Part shown: piece after piece, positions 6,980-14,331 of the stretch
Layout of the letters: each line of letters begins with the position of its first letter
How positions within the stretch are numbered: the stretch's first letter is position 1
Assembly (NCBI GenBank): GCA_946478845.1
Contig: CAMLDI010000043.1
Span: forward strand, 1-20,656
Direction: 5' to 3'
Length of the DNA stretch: 20,656 nucleotides
DNA from: an uncultured Paenibacillaceae bacterium
GTDB taxonomy: Bacteria; Bacillota; Bacilli; Aneurinibacillales; Aneurinibacillaceae
The notes under the pieces: model-generated
What the model was told of the DNA's origin: nothing
Database searches by the model: none
The model's input: the letters and a program-made list of their open reading frames with translations, nothing else
Made by a program: the position numbers and the translations under genes

Positions 6980-7717
6980 TTACTGTTTTAGAAGAGTATA
7001 TATATATATAAAAGCTAGTAGTAAGACTGCAGCGAGAAAACTTAAGATGATTCGGCGACTTGGCTTTGGAGAATTTCGCAAAATGGATATGCCAAGTGGT
7101 ACTAACGCAATACAGAGCCCGCTCGTAAAGATGACTTGATACAAGTCACTGCCTTTAAGAACGCCGCTATAATGTGCTGCCATACTTGCAAGTGCCAAAG
7201 AACGAAACCATCCAAGCGTTCCAGACCGATATGCACCAATGGCGAGAATCAACCAGCCCAGGTTATCGGTAAATACAAGCGGATATAAGATATACCATGA
7301 TGTATAGGAGTCAGCGATAGCTTTGGTTGCAGTCTCTAATCCTTGAACATTAACTAATTGAAATGCCAGATAATTTATTCCCTCATGAAAAAGCCATACG
7401 AAAAGTCCGGTTATGGCCAATAAACCACCCCACATAGCCCAACCTGGCTTTTTAGCACCAATTAATCGGGTTAGTGTAAGAAACGCAGGCCACATGAGGA
7501 TAAAACTTATAATAAAAAAGTTATATGATGTTGTCATAAGAAGAGGATGCTCTGTATAGGCTGCAAGCTGATGTGGAAAAAAGTAATTGAAGTTTATTTT
7601 CAACAGATCGCCAATAAGTAGGAAAATCGGGCTGATAATCAGTGAGATTCCGCCTAGCCAGTGTCCAGGAAAACTAAAACTATCATTGTTTAATATGTTA
7701 TTTGTATCTTTAATCAT
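6980..7717 (-). CDS. integral membrane protein, unknown function (DUF4386-like)
   Basis: This 245-residue protein has about seven hydrophobic segments (roughly 22-39, 64-82, 92-110, 139-162, 167-187, 191-212 and 220-243). It has a short polar N-terminus and a basic turn (SPKPSRR) before the last helix. The layout resembles small membrane proteins of the DUF4386 group, but this is only a resemblance. I see no catalytic motif. The ATG follows GAAAGG. A 22-bp near-palindrome at 7751-7772, just upstream, may control it. It is flanked by a broken MFS gene and a doubtful ORF, so the locus looks rearranged, but this frame is intact. Confidence 0.7.
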   Translation of the reverse strand: MIKDTNNILNNDSFSFPGHWLGGISLIISPIFLLIGDLLKINFNYFFPHQLAAYTEHPLLMTTSYNFFIISFILMWPAFLTLTRLIGAKKPGWAMWGGLLAITGLFVWLFHEGINYLAFQLVNVQGLETATKAIADSYTSWYILYPLVFTDNLGWLILAIGAYRSGTLGWFRSLALASMAAHYSGVLKGSDLYQVIFTSGLCIALVPLGISILRNSPKPSRRIILSFLAAVLLLAFIYIYTLLKQ

Positions 7718-7734
7718 TGCATATTCCTTTCTCG

Positions 7735-8037
7735 TTATTGATTAACTTTTGTTATAATATCTATATCATAACATTTGATGATGAACTGGACTTGAATCCG
7801 AGGGGCGATTTTTTCAAATGGATACCCTTCCTCCAAGGGGAAACCAGCTACAAGCGGAATCTTTTTTGACCGTTCAAGGCACGTTGAGAGTATAATTCTG
7901 ATGACGAAATGTAGTTTAGAGGGCAAATGAGGCGGGTCAACCACTATAGCAGTGGCTTTGGAGCAAAAACAGGGCTGAAAAAGTGCAATTTTCAGCCCAT
8001 AGACGACATTGAACAGATAGCGCCCGTACCCCTCCAA
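7735..8037 (-). other. doubtful ORF / possible remnant of foreign DNA
   Basis: An open frame of 100 codons begins at an ATG-less edge near 8037 and ends at 7735. I recognise no domain. Its last 12 codons consist of the palindromic operator-like sequence, and it contains a terminator-like hairpin (7972-7981 with 7989-7998, GGGCTGAAAA, followed on the minus strand by TGTTTTTG), both of which argue against real coding. Its base composition looks clearly GC-richer than the flanks. It may be a decayed piece of a transferred gene or element. I would not annotate a protein here. Confidence 0.3.
7751..7772 (-). promoter_or_regulatory. 22-bp near-palindrome, candidate operator
   Basis: GTTAT at 7751-7755 and ATAAC at 7768-7772 bound a near-palindrome in which only the centre and one other pair are mismatched. 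On the minus strand it contains the -10-like words TATGAT and TATTAT, 34 bases before the start at 7717. Symmetry of this kind suits a TetR, MarR or MerR regulator, but no regulator gene is next to it. Confidence 0.4.
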
Positions 8038-8118
8038 CCATTAAACTGAGCTTCTTATACTACTTTGTTTACGTTGTTTTTTCAATCCAGTTATATTGTT
8101 TTTTAAGAAAAGAAAAAA

Positions 8119-8155
8119 GGATAATTCCCTACGTAGAATACGTAAAGAACTATCC
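8119..8155 (-). terminator. terminator of yhaM
   Basis: An imperfect stem from GGATA (8119-8123) to TATCC (8151-8155), with inner arms TACGTA on both sides of a GAA loop, is followed on the minus strand by TTTTTTCTTTTCTT. It closes the yhaM transcript. Confidence 0.8.
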
Positions 8156-8180
8156 CAAATTATTTTCCAGTTTTGATAAA

Positions 8181-9128
8181 TCAGCTTCCTTGCCGTTTAT
8201 AGACCTTTCTTCCCAAAGTCCAAACTTTCTCAGACATGCTTCCAGGCTCTGTATTCTCTAAAGCGTTTTGAAAATCATACATATGGGCATCAATAATATC
8301 CAAATGGTGCAGCATTTCCGCTTCAGGAATCATGGGACTTTTTGGACTTCCCCACTCGCCTTTATAATGATGGCTTAAAATCAAGTGTTGCAAGAGGAGC
8401 GATATTTCTTCATCTGCACCAATTTCTGAAGCGATTCTATCTACCATTTTAATGCCTTGCACAATATGCCCCAATAGTTGACCCTCAATGGTATAATCTG
8501 AAACAATACCTAATTCGTTAGCTTCCATTTCTTTTAACTTGGCTAAATCATGGAGAATCACTCCTGCATACAGTAAATCTTTATCAAGGAATAAATAGAT
8601 TTCTTGCATTTTTTCAGCTGACCGAAGCATGGTCATAATATGATAGAGCCATCCACCGCGAATTGAATGATGATTTTTTTGTGCAGCAGGGTAATAAAGA
8701 AGTTTGTCTCTATTTTCCTGAATTAATTGATTGATAATATATTTAATATCTGGGTGTTGAATCTGGTCTACATAGTTCAGGATTTCCTTTAGCATATACT
8801 CCGAGTCAAAGGGTGCTGTCGGTACATAATCAGATAATTCTACTCCATCCTCAGCCCTTGCAAGGCGAATTAATTCAATGTTTAATTGTAAACTATTATT
8901 CCATTCTTTTATTACACCCCGAACTTTTATTAATTTGTTCGCCTGATATAAATATTCCTGTTCTTCTGTAACTTCCCACAATTTCCCGTTAATTTCCCCT
9001 GTTTTATCACATAATAAGAAATCAATATACTTCTTATTATTGCTAGCTATTTTCATTTCGCATTTTTTTACGAGGAAGAATCCAGTGATTTGATCTAAGT
9101 TTTGCAATTGACTAATTGTTTTCGTCAT
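8181..9128 (-). CDS. yhaM: 3'-5' exoribonuclease YhaM family
   Basis: The 315-residue length equals that of YhaM of Bacillus subtilis (also called CBF1). An N-terminal OB-fold nucleic-acid binding domain (about 1-90; IDFLLCDKTGEINGKLWEV is the typical strand pair) is followed by an HD-type metal phosphohydrolase domain. That domain has His163 (WLYH), the His193-Asp194 pair (GVILHDLAK) and further histidines near 253-254 and 274-275. The enzyme degrades RNA and single-stranded DNA from the 3' end, with manganese, in the cytoplasm. GGGGGAGAAG precedes the ATG. It is a single-gene unit with its own terminator. It looks somewhat diverged, so it could be a second copy rather than the main YhaM. 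Confidence 0.9.
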   Translation of the reverse strand: MTKTISQLQNLDQITGFFLVKKCEMKIASNNKKYIDFLLCDKTGEINGKLWEVTEEQEYLYQANKLIKVRGVIKEWNNSLQLNIELIRLARAEDGVELSDYVPTAPFDSEYMLKEILNYVDQIQHPDIKYIINQLIQENRDKLLYYPAAQKNHHSIRGGWLYHIMTMLRSAEKMQEIYLFLDKDLLYAGVILHDLAKLKEMEANELGIVSDYTIEGQLLGHIVQGIKMVDRIASEIGADEEISLLLQHLILSHHYKGEWGSPKSPMIPEAEMLHHLDIIDAHMYDFQNALENTEPGSMSEKVWTLGRKVYKRQGS

Positions 9129-9304
9129 TTCTTCTCCCCCTACTTTAATTATTTTTATTGATTTTACTATATATCAGCATAACAATATGATGTTCTATTA
9201 AGGGGAATAATTTATTGCAAAAAGAATGAAATTTGCTCCCCTGGTATTCCCCTATCATTATTTACTATCACAGATACGTTAATTTCCTTAGTTATAGGTA
9301 TTCG

Positions 9305-9313
9305 CATAATTTA
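9305..9313 (+). promoter_or_regulatory. mother-cell sigma-K -10-like element
   Basis: CATAATTTA fits CATAnnnTA of sigma-K promoters and lies 74 bases before the Cys/Tyr-rich gene. No AC -35 element is at the right spacing. Further upstream, AGGGGAATA (9201-9209) and TATTCCCCT (9245-9253) form an inverted repeat of unknown role. Confidence 0.25.
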
Positions 9314-9386
9314 GTTAGACAATCCTCAAAAGGGTTTACATCTAAATACAATATTAGGAAAATCAAGATGATAAGGAGTGGTAAAC

Positions 9387-9686
9387 TTGTCGCGACGTCG
9401 ACGTCGTTCTTGTATGAAACAATGTATGAATGAAGGAAACACATTCCAAGATTGTTGGTTAAGATGCAATCCTCCTGTTATGATGCCTTCCTATCCCCTA
9501 AATCCGTATTACCCTTATAACCAATACTATCCTCAAAACTCATATTATCCTCAAAATCCATACGCCCCGCAAACCCCGTTCAAATATCATGCTAGTATGC
9601 AATGCCCATACGGCCCTCCTGGGACTGGCGCTTGCTGGTGTGTTTATGATCAACATGGCAATTGGCATATAGAATGCTTGCAGTAA
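9387..9686 (+). CDS. small Cys- and Tyr/Pro-rich protein, spore coat-like
   Basis: From the TTG at 9387, placed 8 bases after AAGGAG, the protein has 99 residues. It has three parts. Residues 1-7 are five arginines in a row after Met-Ser. Residues 9-27 hold a CX3C-X9-CX3C pattern (Cys9, 13, 23, 27). Then comes a Tyr/Pro/Asn/Gln repeat stretch (NPYYPYNQYYPQNSYYPQ) and a C-terminal Cys-rich part (CPYGPPGTGACWCVYDQHGN). Low complexity, Tyr and Cys are typical of coat and exosporium proteins, which become crosslinked. A GTG at 9378 in frame is the alternative start, but it lies inside the ribosome site. A spore-surface role is inferred. Confidence 0.75.
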   Translation: MSRRRRRSCMKQCMNEGNTFQDCWLRCNPPVMMPSYPLNPYYPYNQYYPQNSYYPQNPYAPQTPFKYHASMQCPYGPPGTGACWCVYDQHGNWHIECLQ

Positions 9687-9817
9687 CTATATTCCAATTT
9701 TTATCATTTAAACCTCACTACTGTTAAAAATATATTGTTCTTTTTCTAGCACTTGCTTCAACTCTTCAATATATTTATTCTTAGGCTAAAGAAACCAATG
9801 GCAACCAGAGGTGTACT

Positions 9818-10054
9818 ATGAAAAATAAAGACAAGTTTACATTAACCAAAGAAAAAAGAAACTCAATGATTTCGGAAATACAAGCTTATTTTTTAAAGGA
9901 GCGAGACGAAGAATTAGGTAATTTAGCTGCAAATCTGCTATTAGATTTTATAATAGAAAAATTAGCTCTCGAATTCTACAATCAAGGTGTATACGATTCT
10001 TATAAATACATGAATGATCGAATTGAAGAGGTATTAACAATTCAAAAATATTAA
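9818..10054 (+). CDS. DUF2164 family protein
   Basis: This 78-residue cytoplasmic protein matches the DUF2164 pattern: an N-terminal Thr-Lys-Glu-Lys-Arg segment, then IQAYFLKERDEELGNLAANL, LLDFIIEKLALEFYNQGVYD and YKYMNDRIEE. The family is small, all-helical and of unknown function. AGAGGTG precedes the ATG. It runs into a shared terminator with the convergent gene at 10093. The 9687-9817 gap holds no gene that I can support. Confidence 0.85.
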   Translation: MKNKDKFTLTKEKRNSMISEIQAYFLKERDEELGNLAANLLLDFIIEKLALEFYNQGVYDSYKYMNDRIEEVLTIQKY

Positions 10055-10059
10055 ATTAA

Positions 10060-10086
10060 ATCCCCTTGCCACGAAAGCAAGGGGAT
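10060..10086. terminator. bidirectional terminator
   Basis: ATCCCCTTGC (10060-10069) pairs with GCAAGGGGAT (10077-10086). It sits between convergent genes ending at 10054 and 10093. Confidence 0.8.
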
Positions 10087-10092
10087 CAACAT

Positions 10093-11220
10093 TTAACTTA
10101 ATAAATAGGATTGCTGTTTCTTCTTCAACTGATCAAACAACTTCTCTACAGTACCTATTCCCACTTTTTCATACTTCGCTAAAATAAGTAATTCCTTAGG
10201 CAACTGTGCCACTGTTTCTATTTCATCTTCATTCAATTGCCGCAGCAGATTTGGAATTCCCGCAAACTCTGCAGTAGTTAAGGGTATTTTAGACAGTTCT
10301 TCCGTTACAACAATGTAATCAGCTTTGAAAAAGAAGAACAATTCTCCAGGACGATTAATGGTAAGTTGTCTACGTTTTTTCTCTTCCTCTATAAAGACCT
10401 TTAATTCTTCAAAGAAATTTTCATCATTCTTTTCATTATATCGTTTCACATGTTTGTGTAAGCCATCTAAATTATTTGGCAATTCGCTCATAATCCGGGC
10501 CTGTTGTTCTGCCCCAAGCCTAATAAGAAAGATTTCAGAGGATGGAAACCGCTGAGGCAATAAGAATGCATCCCGCAAAAAGTAGGGTACTTCAAGTTTT
10601 CTGTCTTTATAGGTTATGGTACGAATGGTCGTGAAACCTGGTGGTTCTGGTTCCGCCAACAGTACTTCTTGTGCCACAGCCGTTTCCAGATGGACAGGTT
10701 CCATCTCTTTCGGCCCTTCCATAGATGCAATAAGAAGTTTTTCTAAGGTTTTGAGCCGTTCTTCAATTTCCGTAATTTCATAGGATTGTTTTACCACGGG
10801 TGAGGGATCCTGATAATCCGGTATAGTAAAATCGATTGGACCATAAACTTCTAAATACCATTTCACAATTCGATAGACATCTTCCCAGCTTAATAGAGCT
10901 TCTGAAAAACGAAACATTCGAGTATCATGGGCCGCTTGATTCCCTACCTGGCGAACCCGGTGTAAAGCATCCTTAATGTCTTTAATTAAATATCCGTTAT
11001 CATTCAGTAAATTAATCCTGTCTTTTAAATTGGTCCATGATTGATCAGGCAATTTCTCTGCCTGAATAACTTTTTGCAAGATGTTTTCTACAAACACCCG
11101 TGCATGGGTAAGCATGGTTCGTGGGCTAGTGAAAATGCTATTTTCCAGTTCCCTTGCTACAAAAGCAAGCTCTTTTGATATAGGTTCTAGGAATTGATAG
11201 AAGTAGGATGGTTTCTCCAT
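10093..11220 (-). CDS. DUF4145 domain protein
   Basis: This 375-residue soluble protein has an N-terminal DUF4145-type helical domain (about residues 10-130; ELAFVARELENSIFTSPRTM, AHDTRMFRFSEALLSWEDVY). This domain is found alone and at the N-termini of some restriction-enzyme R subunits. A short linker of coiled-coil character (about 145-175) leads to a C-terminal region of about 180 residues that I do not recognise, ending in a helix-hairpin-helix-like stretch (KYEKVGIGTVEKLFDQLKKK). No nuclease or ATPase motif is visible, so it is not itself a restriction enzyme. GGGGGAC precedes the ATG. Function unknown. Confidence 0.75.
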   Translation of the reverse strand: MEKPSYFYQFLEPISKELAFVARELENSIFTSPRTMLTHARVFVENILQKVIQAEKLPDQSWTNLKDRINLLNDNGYLIKDIKDALHRVRQVGNQAAHDTRMFRFSEALLSWEDVYRIVKWYLEVYGPIDFTIPDYQDPSPVVKQSYEITEIEERLKTLEKLLIASMEGPKEMEPVHLETAVAQEVLLAEPEPPGFTTIRTITYKDRKLEVPYFLRDAFLLPQRFPSSEIFLIRLGAEQQARIMSELPNNLDGLHKHVKRYNEKNDENFFEELKVFIEEEKKRRQLTINRPGELFFFFKADYIVVTEELSKIPLTTAEFAGIPNLLRQLNEDEIETVAQLPKELLILAKYEKVGIGTVEKLFDQLKKKQQSYLLS

Positions 11221-11290
11221 TAATTAGTCCCCCGATAATGGATTTATAAATATTTATAATCCTATTTTATCATATCAGGGTAAAATTAAC

Positions 11291-11605
11291 TTACCTTACC
11301 CGAACAGCAGTCCCCGTAGCAATAACAATAATCATGCCTTCCCGGATGGTTTCAAAATCTAAATCTACACCTATAATGGCATTGGCACCTAGTTTCTGTC
11401 CTTTTTCACTCATTTCTTTAATGGCAAGTTCCCTTCCCTCTGCTAACTTGCTTTCATAGACTCCACTACGTCCGCCAATCACATCTGTAATGCTGGCTAA
11501 AAAATCCCGCACCACATTTGCCCCAAGAATGACTTCCCCGGATACAATCCCTAAATATGCTTCAATTTCTTTTCCCTGTAAAGTATTGGTTGTTGAAATA
11601 ATCAT
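11291..11605 (-). CDS. UPF0145 (YbjQ-like) family protein
   Basis: The 104-residue protein shows the whole family signature: ISTTNTLQGKEIEAYLGIVS, VRDFLASITDVIGGRSGVYE, then A-x-x-E-M-x-x-x-A-x-x-L-G-A-N-A-I-I-G-V-D-x-D and a final strand ending in AVRVR. Length and order match the family. These small proteins form ring-like oligomers and their function is not settled. The ATG follows AAGGGGGAC. It lies 70 bases downstream of the DUF4145 gene start in the same direction, with no terminator seen in between. Confidence 0.92.
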   Translation of the reverse strand: MIISTTNTLQGKEIEAYLGIVSGEVILGANVVRDFLASITDVIGGRSGVYESKLAEGRELAIKEMSEKGQKLGANAIIGVDLDFETIREGMIIVIATGTAVRVR

Positions 11606-11702
11606 TATAAGTCCCCCTTTTTCCTTTTACTGGATTTACGTGATAAGACACTGAATAGTTTCGCTCATTCTCCCCTTTTATATCCAAGTACAAAAAGAAA
11701 AA

Positions 11703-11721
11703 CCCCTGCAAAATGCAGAGG
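11703..11721 (-). terminator. terminator of the coiled-coil gene
   Basis: CCCCTGC (11703-11709) faces GCAGAGG (11715-11721) with one wobble pair in the RNA, followed by TTTTTC on the minus strand, immediately after the stop at 11723. Confidence 0.8.
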
Positions 11722-11722
11722 C

Positions 11723-11974
11723 CTACAATTCATTAAGTTTTTCTTGTTTTAATTTTTCCAGAACATCTATTCGTTCTTCAACGACCTTTAATTGCTCTTC
11801 TAATTCATTAATCTGATTTTCTATTCTTTCCCTGGACTCACTATCCATAGCATCTTCCCTGTAAGATGCTGAAATTTGTTCCAATTCTTCTTTTATATGG
11901 TTGTGCATTTGTTTGAAACGAATGATTCGTGGATTATAAAACTCTTCAACTTCTTTGCTTTTAGCAATGGTCAT
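11723..11974 (-). CDS. small coiled-coil protein, unknown function
   Basis: The 83-residue protein is almost wholly helical and charged. Its C-terminal half has clear heptads (EQLKVVEERIDVLEKLKQEK), so it probably forms a coiled-coil dimer. No domain is recognised and there is no signal peptide or membrane segment. The ATG follows AGGGGGAAG. It is a one-gene unit with its own terminator, and a cre sequence sits at its likely promoter, which suggests carbon-dependent control. Confidence 0.7.
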   Translation of the reverse strand: MTIAKSKEVEEFYNPRIIRFKQMHNHIKEELEQISASYREDAMDSESRERIENQINELEEQLKVVEERIDVLEKLKQEKLNEL

Positions 11975-12028
11975 TTTAACTTCCCCCTATATTATTAACG
12001 TTGCGCCGGTTAAATTTTTTAAATATTT

Positions 12029-12042
12029 TGAATACGCTTACA
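12029..12042 (-). promoter_or_regulatory. cre site (CcpA box) at the promoter of 11723-11974
   Basis: Read on the minus strand, TGTAAGCGTATTCA matches every fixed position of the cre consensus TGnAARCGnWWnCA. It lies directly after a -10-like TATGAT (12042-12047), a position where bound CcpA would block transcription. No good -35 was found. Confidence 0.5.
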
Positions 12043-12060
12043 TCATAACATAGAAAAAAA

Positions 12061-12085
12061 ACGATTGTCTATAATAGACAGCCGT
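12061..12085 (-). terminator. terminator of the GntR/ABC operon
   Basis: ACG..TGTCTA (12061-12071) faces TAGACA..CGT (12075-12085), followed on the minus strand by a run of Ts. It closes the operon that ends at 12125. Confidence 0.8.
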
Positions 12086-12124
12086 TTTTTTGGAATTATT
12101 TGTATTGAAGTTGTTTAAGACTCT

Positions 12125-12868
12125 TTATAATTTTATTGTTACTTTCTTAGTTAGCAAATAGATGATCCCTAAAATAATTCCAATTAACAAAATCAAACCA
12201 GCAATGGATGTATAAAGATTGATTCCAATTGCCCAAATAGCATCTCTTATACTCAGAAAAAATAAGAGTAGTGCAATTGCGATAAATCCAATAGGTTTAT
12301 ACCGATAAAATGCTGCCCCAATCATCCAACCCAATCCATAATACATGAAAAGATTTATACTGAATACAAACAAAGTTAAAATCCAACTGTTACTGGGGTC
12401 AACAACAGGTGAAAATAGCATCCCTGTGATAGAAATAGCAATGATATTTTTATCAGTGTCTTTAACATCTTGCAACACATTTATACTATCAATTACATAA
12501 GGAGAATCTGACATCTGAATGGCTAGATGTTCAACCCCTGCAATCACTCCTGAAGCAATGACAAGTGCTAATGAAAGTCCATAGGAACCCAGAATCGCAC
12601 CCTTAAAATAATCTTTTCTGGAAATTCCGTTTTTTACATAAAAAGGGAGTAAAACAGAAGCAGAGATTATCCCAATAATAAACATGTAAATATTAGAAGA
12701 TATATAAGAAGTAAGTAAAAAATCCTCCAGAGGTTGAACTTTTATGATTGATGGTGCATTTTTAATCACATGAACCAACAAAACAATACTTAAAAAAGGA
12801 ATGGTCCATCTTGCTTGAAACCAAAATAGGTCCATTGCAATCTTTAAATAAATGGGTTTTTTCTTCAT
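12125..12868 (-). CDS. ABC transporter permease subunit (YtrC/D-like)
   Basis: This 247-residue protein has about six membrane helices (near 18-36, 55-75, 90-112, 145-180, 185-207 and 218-240), with no large soluble domain. Its start codon comes one base after the stop of the ATPase gene, and GGGAGGGAGTG precedes it, so the two are co-translated. In Bacillus subtilis the comparable ytr operon has a GntR regulator, ATPases and permeases linked to cell-wall-active compounds. The substrate here is unknown. Confidence 0.8.
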   Translation of the reverse strand: MKKKPIYLKIAMDLFWFQARWTIPFLSIVLLVHVIKNAPSIIKVQPLEDFLLTSYISSNIYMFIIGIISASVLLPFYVKNGISRKDYFKGAILGSYGLSLALVIASGVIAGVEHLAIQMSDSPYVIDSINVLQDVKDTDKNIIAISITGMLFSPVVDPSNSWILTLFVFSINLFMYYGLGWMIGAAFYRYKPIGFIAIALLLFFLSIRDAIWAIGINLYTSIAGLILLIGIILGIIYLLTKKVTIKL

Positions 12869-12869
12869 G

Positions 12870-13742
12870 CTACACTCCCTCCCCTGTTAAATGAATAAAT
12901 AAATCCTGAAGTGATATGGCTCCGATTTCTAATCCTTTCTCCTTTGCTTTATTTCTCTGTTCTTCATTCAATGCCCCGTAAATGACAACCCGCTTTGTAT
13001 TCCCTAATTGTTGCTCATTCAATCTCTTTAACCCTACTACAAACTGATCAACCACATCAGCTGTACCTGTGATTGTAGCCCCTTTAGAGAGTAATGTTTC
13101 ATTTTCTTCCTGTAAAATCAACCTTCCTTTATCGATAATAATCACTTCATCAAACAAATAATCCATTTCTGAGACAAGGTGTGTAGAAATAATGATTGTT
13201 CGGGGATGATTGTTTTGGTCTTCTAACAATTCCTGATAAAAAATTTCTCGCGTGGGTGCATCCATCCCGAGGTACGCTTCATCAAAAATAGTCAATGGAC
13301 AACGGCTAGCTAACCCCATTGTTACAAAAAGTGCAGACTGCTGGCCTTTGGATAGTTTTTTCACTGCTTTATTTAAGGGAAGATTAAATCGTTTAACAAG
13401 GGACTGTGCATATTCCATATCAAAATAAGGCCGATATCTTTCTGCAAATTTGAGCATCCCCTTCACTTTTTCCGTTTCTTCTTTATTATCCTTCTCATAG
13501 ATAAAAACCACATCCTGCATGATTTCTGCATTTTCAAAATGGGGCTTTCCAAAAATATTAATGGCTCCATCAGTTGGTTCCCGAAAGGCAGCAAGCAATG
13601 ACAAAAGTGATGTTTTTCCTGCGCCATTTCTGCCAAGAAGACCATAAATTTTCCCTTGTTCTAGATGAAATGAGAGATTTTTCAACGCTTCCACATCATG
13701 ATATTTTAGGGTTATATCCTTTACTTCCACAGCAAAAGTCAT
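12870..13742 (-). CDS. ABC transporter ATP-binding protein (YtrB-like)
   Basis: The 290-residue protein has Walker A GRNGAGKTS (37-45), the signature LSKGQQSAL (130-138), Walker B LTIFDEAYLGMDA (150-162) and an H-loop His at about 188 (IIISTH). The signature is LSKGQ rather than LSGGQ and the Walker B is followed by Ala instead of Pro (DEA, not DEP); both are seen in the YtrB branch and the catalytic Glu is kept, so activity is expected. Its ATG overlaps the regulator stop by four bases (ATGA). It powers the 12125-12868 permease. Confidence 0.92.
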   Translation of the reverse strand: MTFAVEVKDITLKYHDVEALKNLSFHLEQGKIYGLLGRNGAGKTSLLSLLAAFREPTDGAINIFGKPHFENAEIMQDVVFIYEKDNKEETEKVKGMLKFAERYRPYFDMEYAQSLVKRFNLPLNKAVKKLSKGQQSALFVTMGLASRCPLTIFDEAYLGMDAPTREIFYQELLEDQNNHPRTIIISTHLVSEMDYLFDEVIIIDKGRLILQEENETLLSKGATITGTADVVDQFVVGLKRLNEQQLGNTKRVVIYGALNEEQRNKAKEKGLEIGAISLQDLFIHLTGEGV

Positions 13743-14125
13743 TTATTATCACTTCCTTTTACCTTTTTAATTAATTCCATAATTTCAGTATCTGAGATGC
13801 CCAATTTATCTGCTTCCTGGACTAACCCCACTATATAGTCATTCACAAATGCATTTTTTCGCTTTTCCAGCAGTTTTTCTTTGGCACCTTCTGCCACAAA
13901 CATGCCAATCCCCCTTTTTTTGAAGAGAATCCCTTCATCTACTAACTGGTTCACACCCTTTGACACAGTAGCATGATTGATTTTGTAAAAGTTGACCAAT
14001 TGGGTTGTTGAGGGAGCCTGGTCCCCTTCTTTTAATTGATCGTTGACAATTTGGTCCTCAATTTTCTCTCGAATCTGTAAAAATAACGGTTTGTTCTCAT
14101 CAAACAGTTGACTCAAGGATTTCAT
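13739..14125 (-). CDS. GntR-family transcriptional regulator, YtrA type
   Basis: The protein has about 128 residues, the size of the short YtrA subfamily, which has only a winged helix and a small dimerising tail. The N-terminal wHTH is clear: PLFLQIREKIEDQIVNDQLK, EGDQAPSTTQLVNFYKINHA, then TVSKGVNQLVDEGILFKKRG and the wing GMFVAEGA. It leads the ABC operon and its gene overlaps the ATPase by 4 bases. A palindrome adjoining the -10 of its own promoter suggests that it represses its operon until an effector binds. An ATG (14125) is taken as the start; a GTG one codon earlier is possible. Confidence 0.9.
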   Translation of the reverse strand: MKSLSQLFDENKPLFLQIREKIEDQIVNDQLKEGDQAPSTTQLVNFYKINHATVSKGVNQLVDEGILFKKRGIGMFVAEGAKEKLLEKRKNAFVNDYIVGLVQEADKLGISDTEIMELIKKVKGSDNK

Positions 14126-14162
14126 CACCTCTTTTCAAATAAAATACTTTGACGGTTAAACA

Positions 14163-14184
14163 GTTATATACTTATGTGTATAAC
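14163..14184 (-). promoter_or_regulatory. operator palindrome of the GntR/ABC operon
   Basis: GTTATA (14163-14168) and TATAAC (14179-14184) bound a 22-bp sequence in which 18 positions fit two-fold symmetry. It overlaps the end of the -10 box, so a bound dimer would block initiation. It is the likely site of the GntR regulator encoded next to it. Confidence 0.65.
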
Positions 14185-14211
14185 CATAATACTAATCCCT
14201 TTTTTTGTCAA
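14183..14211 (-). promoter_or_regulatory. sigma-A promoter of the GntR/ABC operon
   Basis: On the minus strand, a perfect -35 TTGACA (14206-14211) is separated by 17 bases from a -10 TATGGT (14183-14188). It lies about 58 bases before the regulator start. Confidence 0.75.
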
Positions 14212-14225
14212 CATTTCTTTTTAAA

Positions 14226-14264
14226 AAAGAGCATTTGACCCCTAAAAAAGGTCAAATGCTCTTT
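14226..14264. terminator. terminator-like hairpin between divergent genes
   Basis: AAAGAGCATTTGACC (14226-14240) pairs perfectly with GGTCAAATGCTCTTT (14250-14264). The minus strand has a T run after it. Flanking genes diverge, so no known transcript needs it; it may insulate the GntR promoter from antisense transcription. Confidence 0.65.
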
Positions 14265-14331
14265 GATTTATTACTATACAATATACATATAATTTTAAAA
14301 AGAAGGGATATTATTCATGAGGTGAATATAT

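Noticed and set aside
9201..9253. Inverted repeat AGGGGAATA / TATTCCCCT upstream of the Cys/Tyr-rich gene
   Set aside because: The arms are 35 bases apart and no other structure supports a defined role; mentioned only as context.
9714..9792. Minus-strand open stretch reading KNKYIEELKQVLEKEQYIFN before a stop
   Set aside because: It looks protein-like but is only about 25 codons between stops, with no start codon or ribosome site; it may be a gene remnant or chance.
10093..11220. DUF4145 protein as part of a restriction or defence system
   Set aside because: No nuclease, helicase or methylase gene or motif is present in the neighbourhood, and the flanking genes are housekeeping or unknown small proteins.
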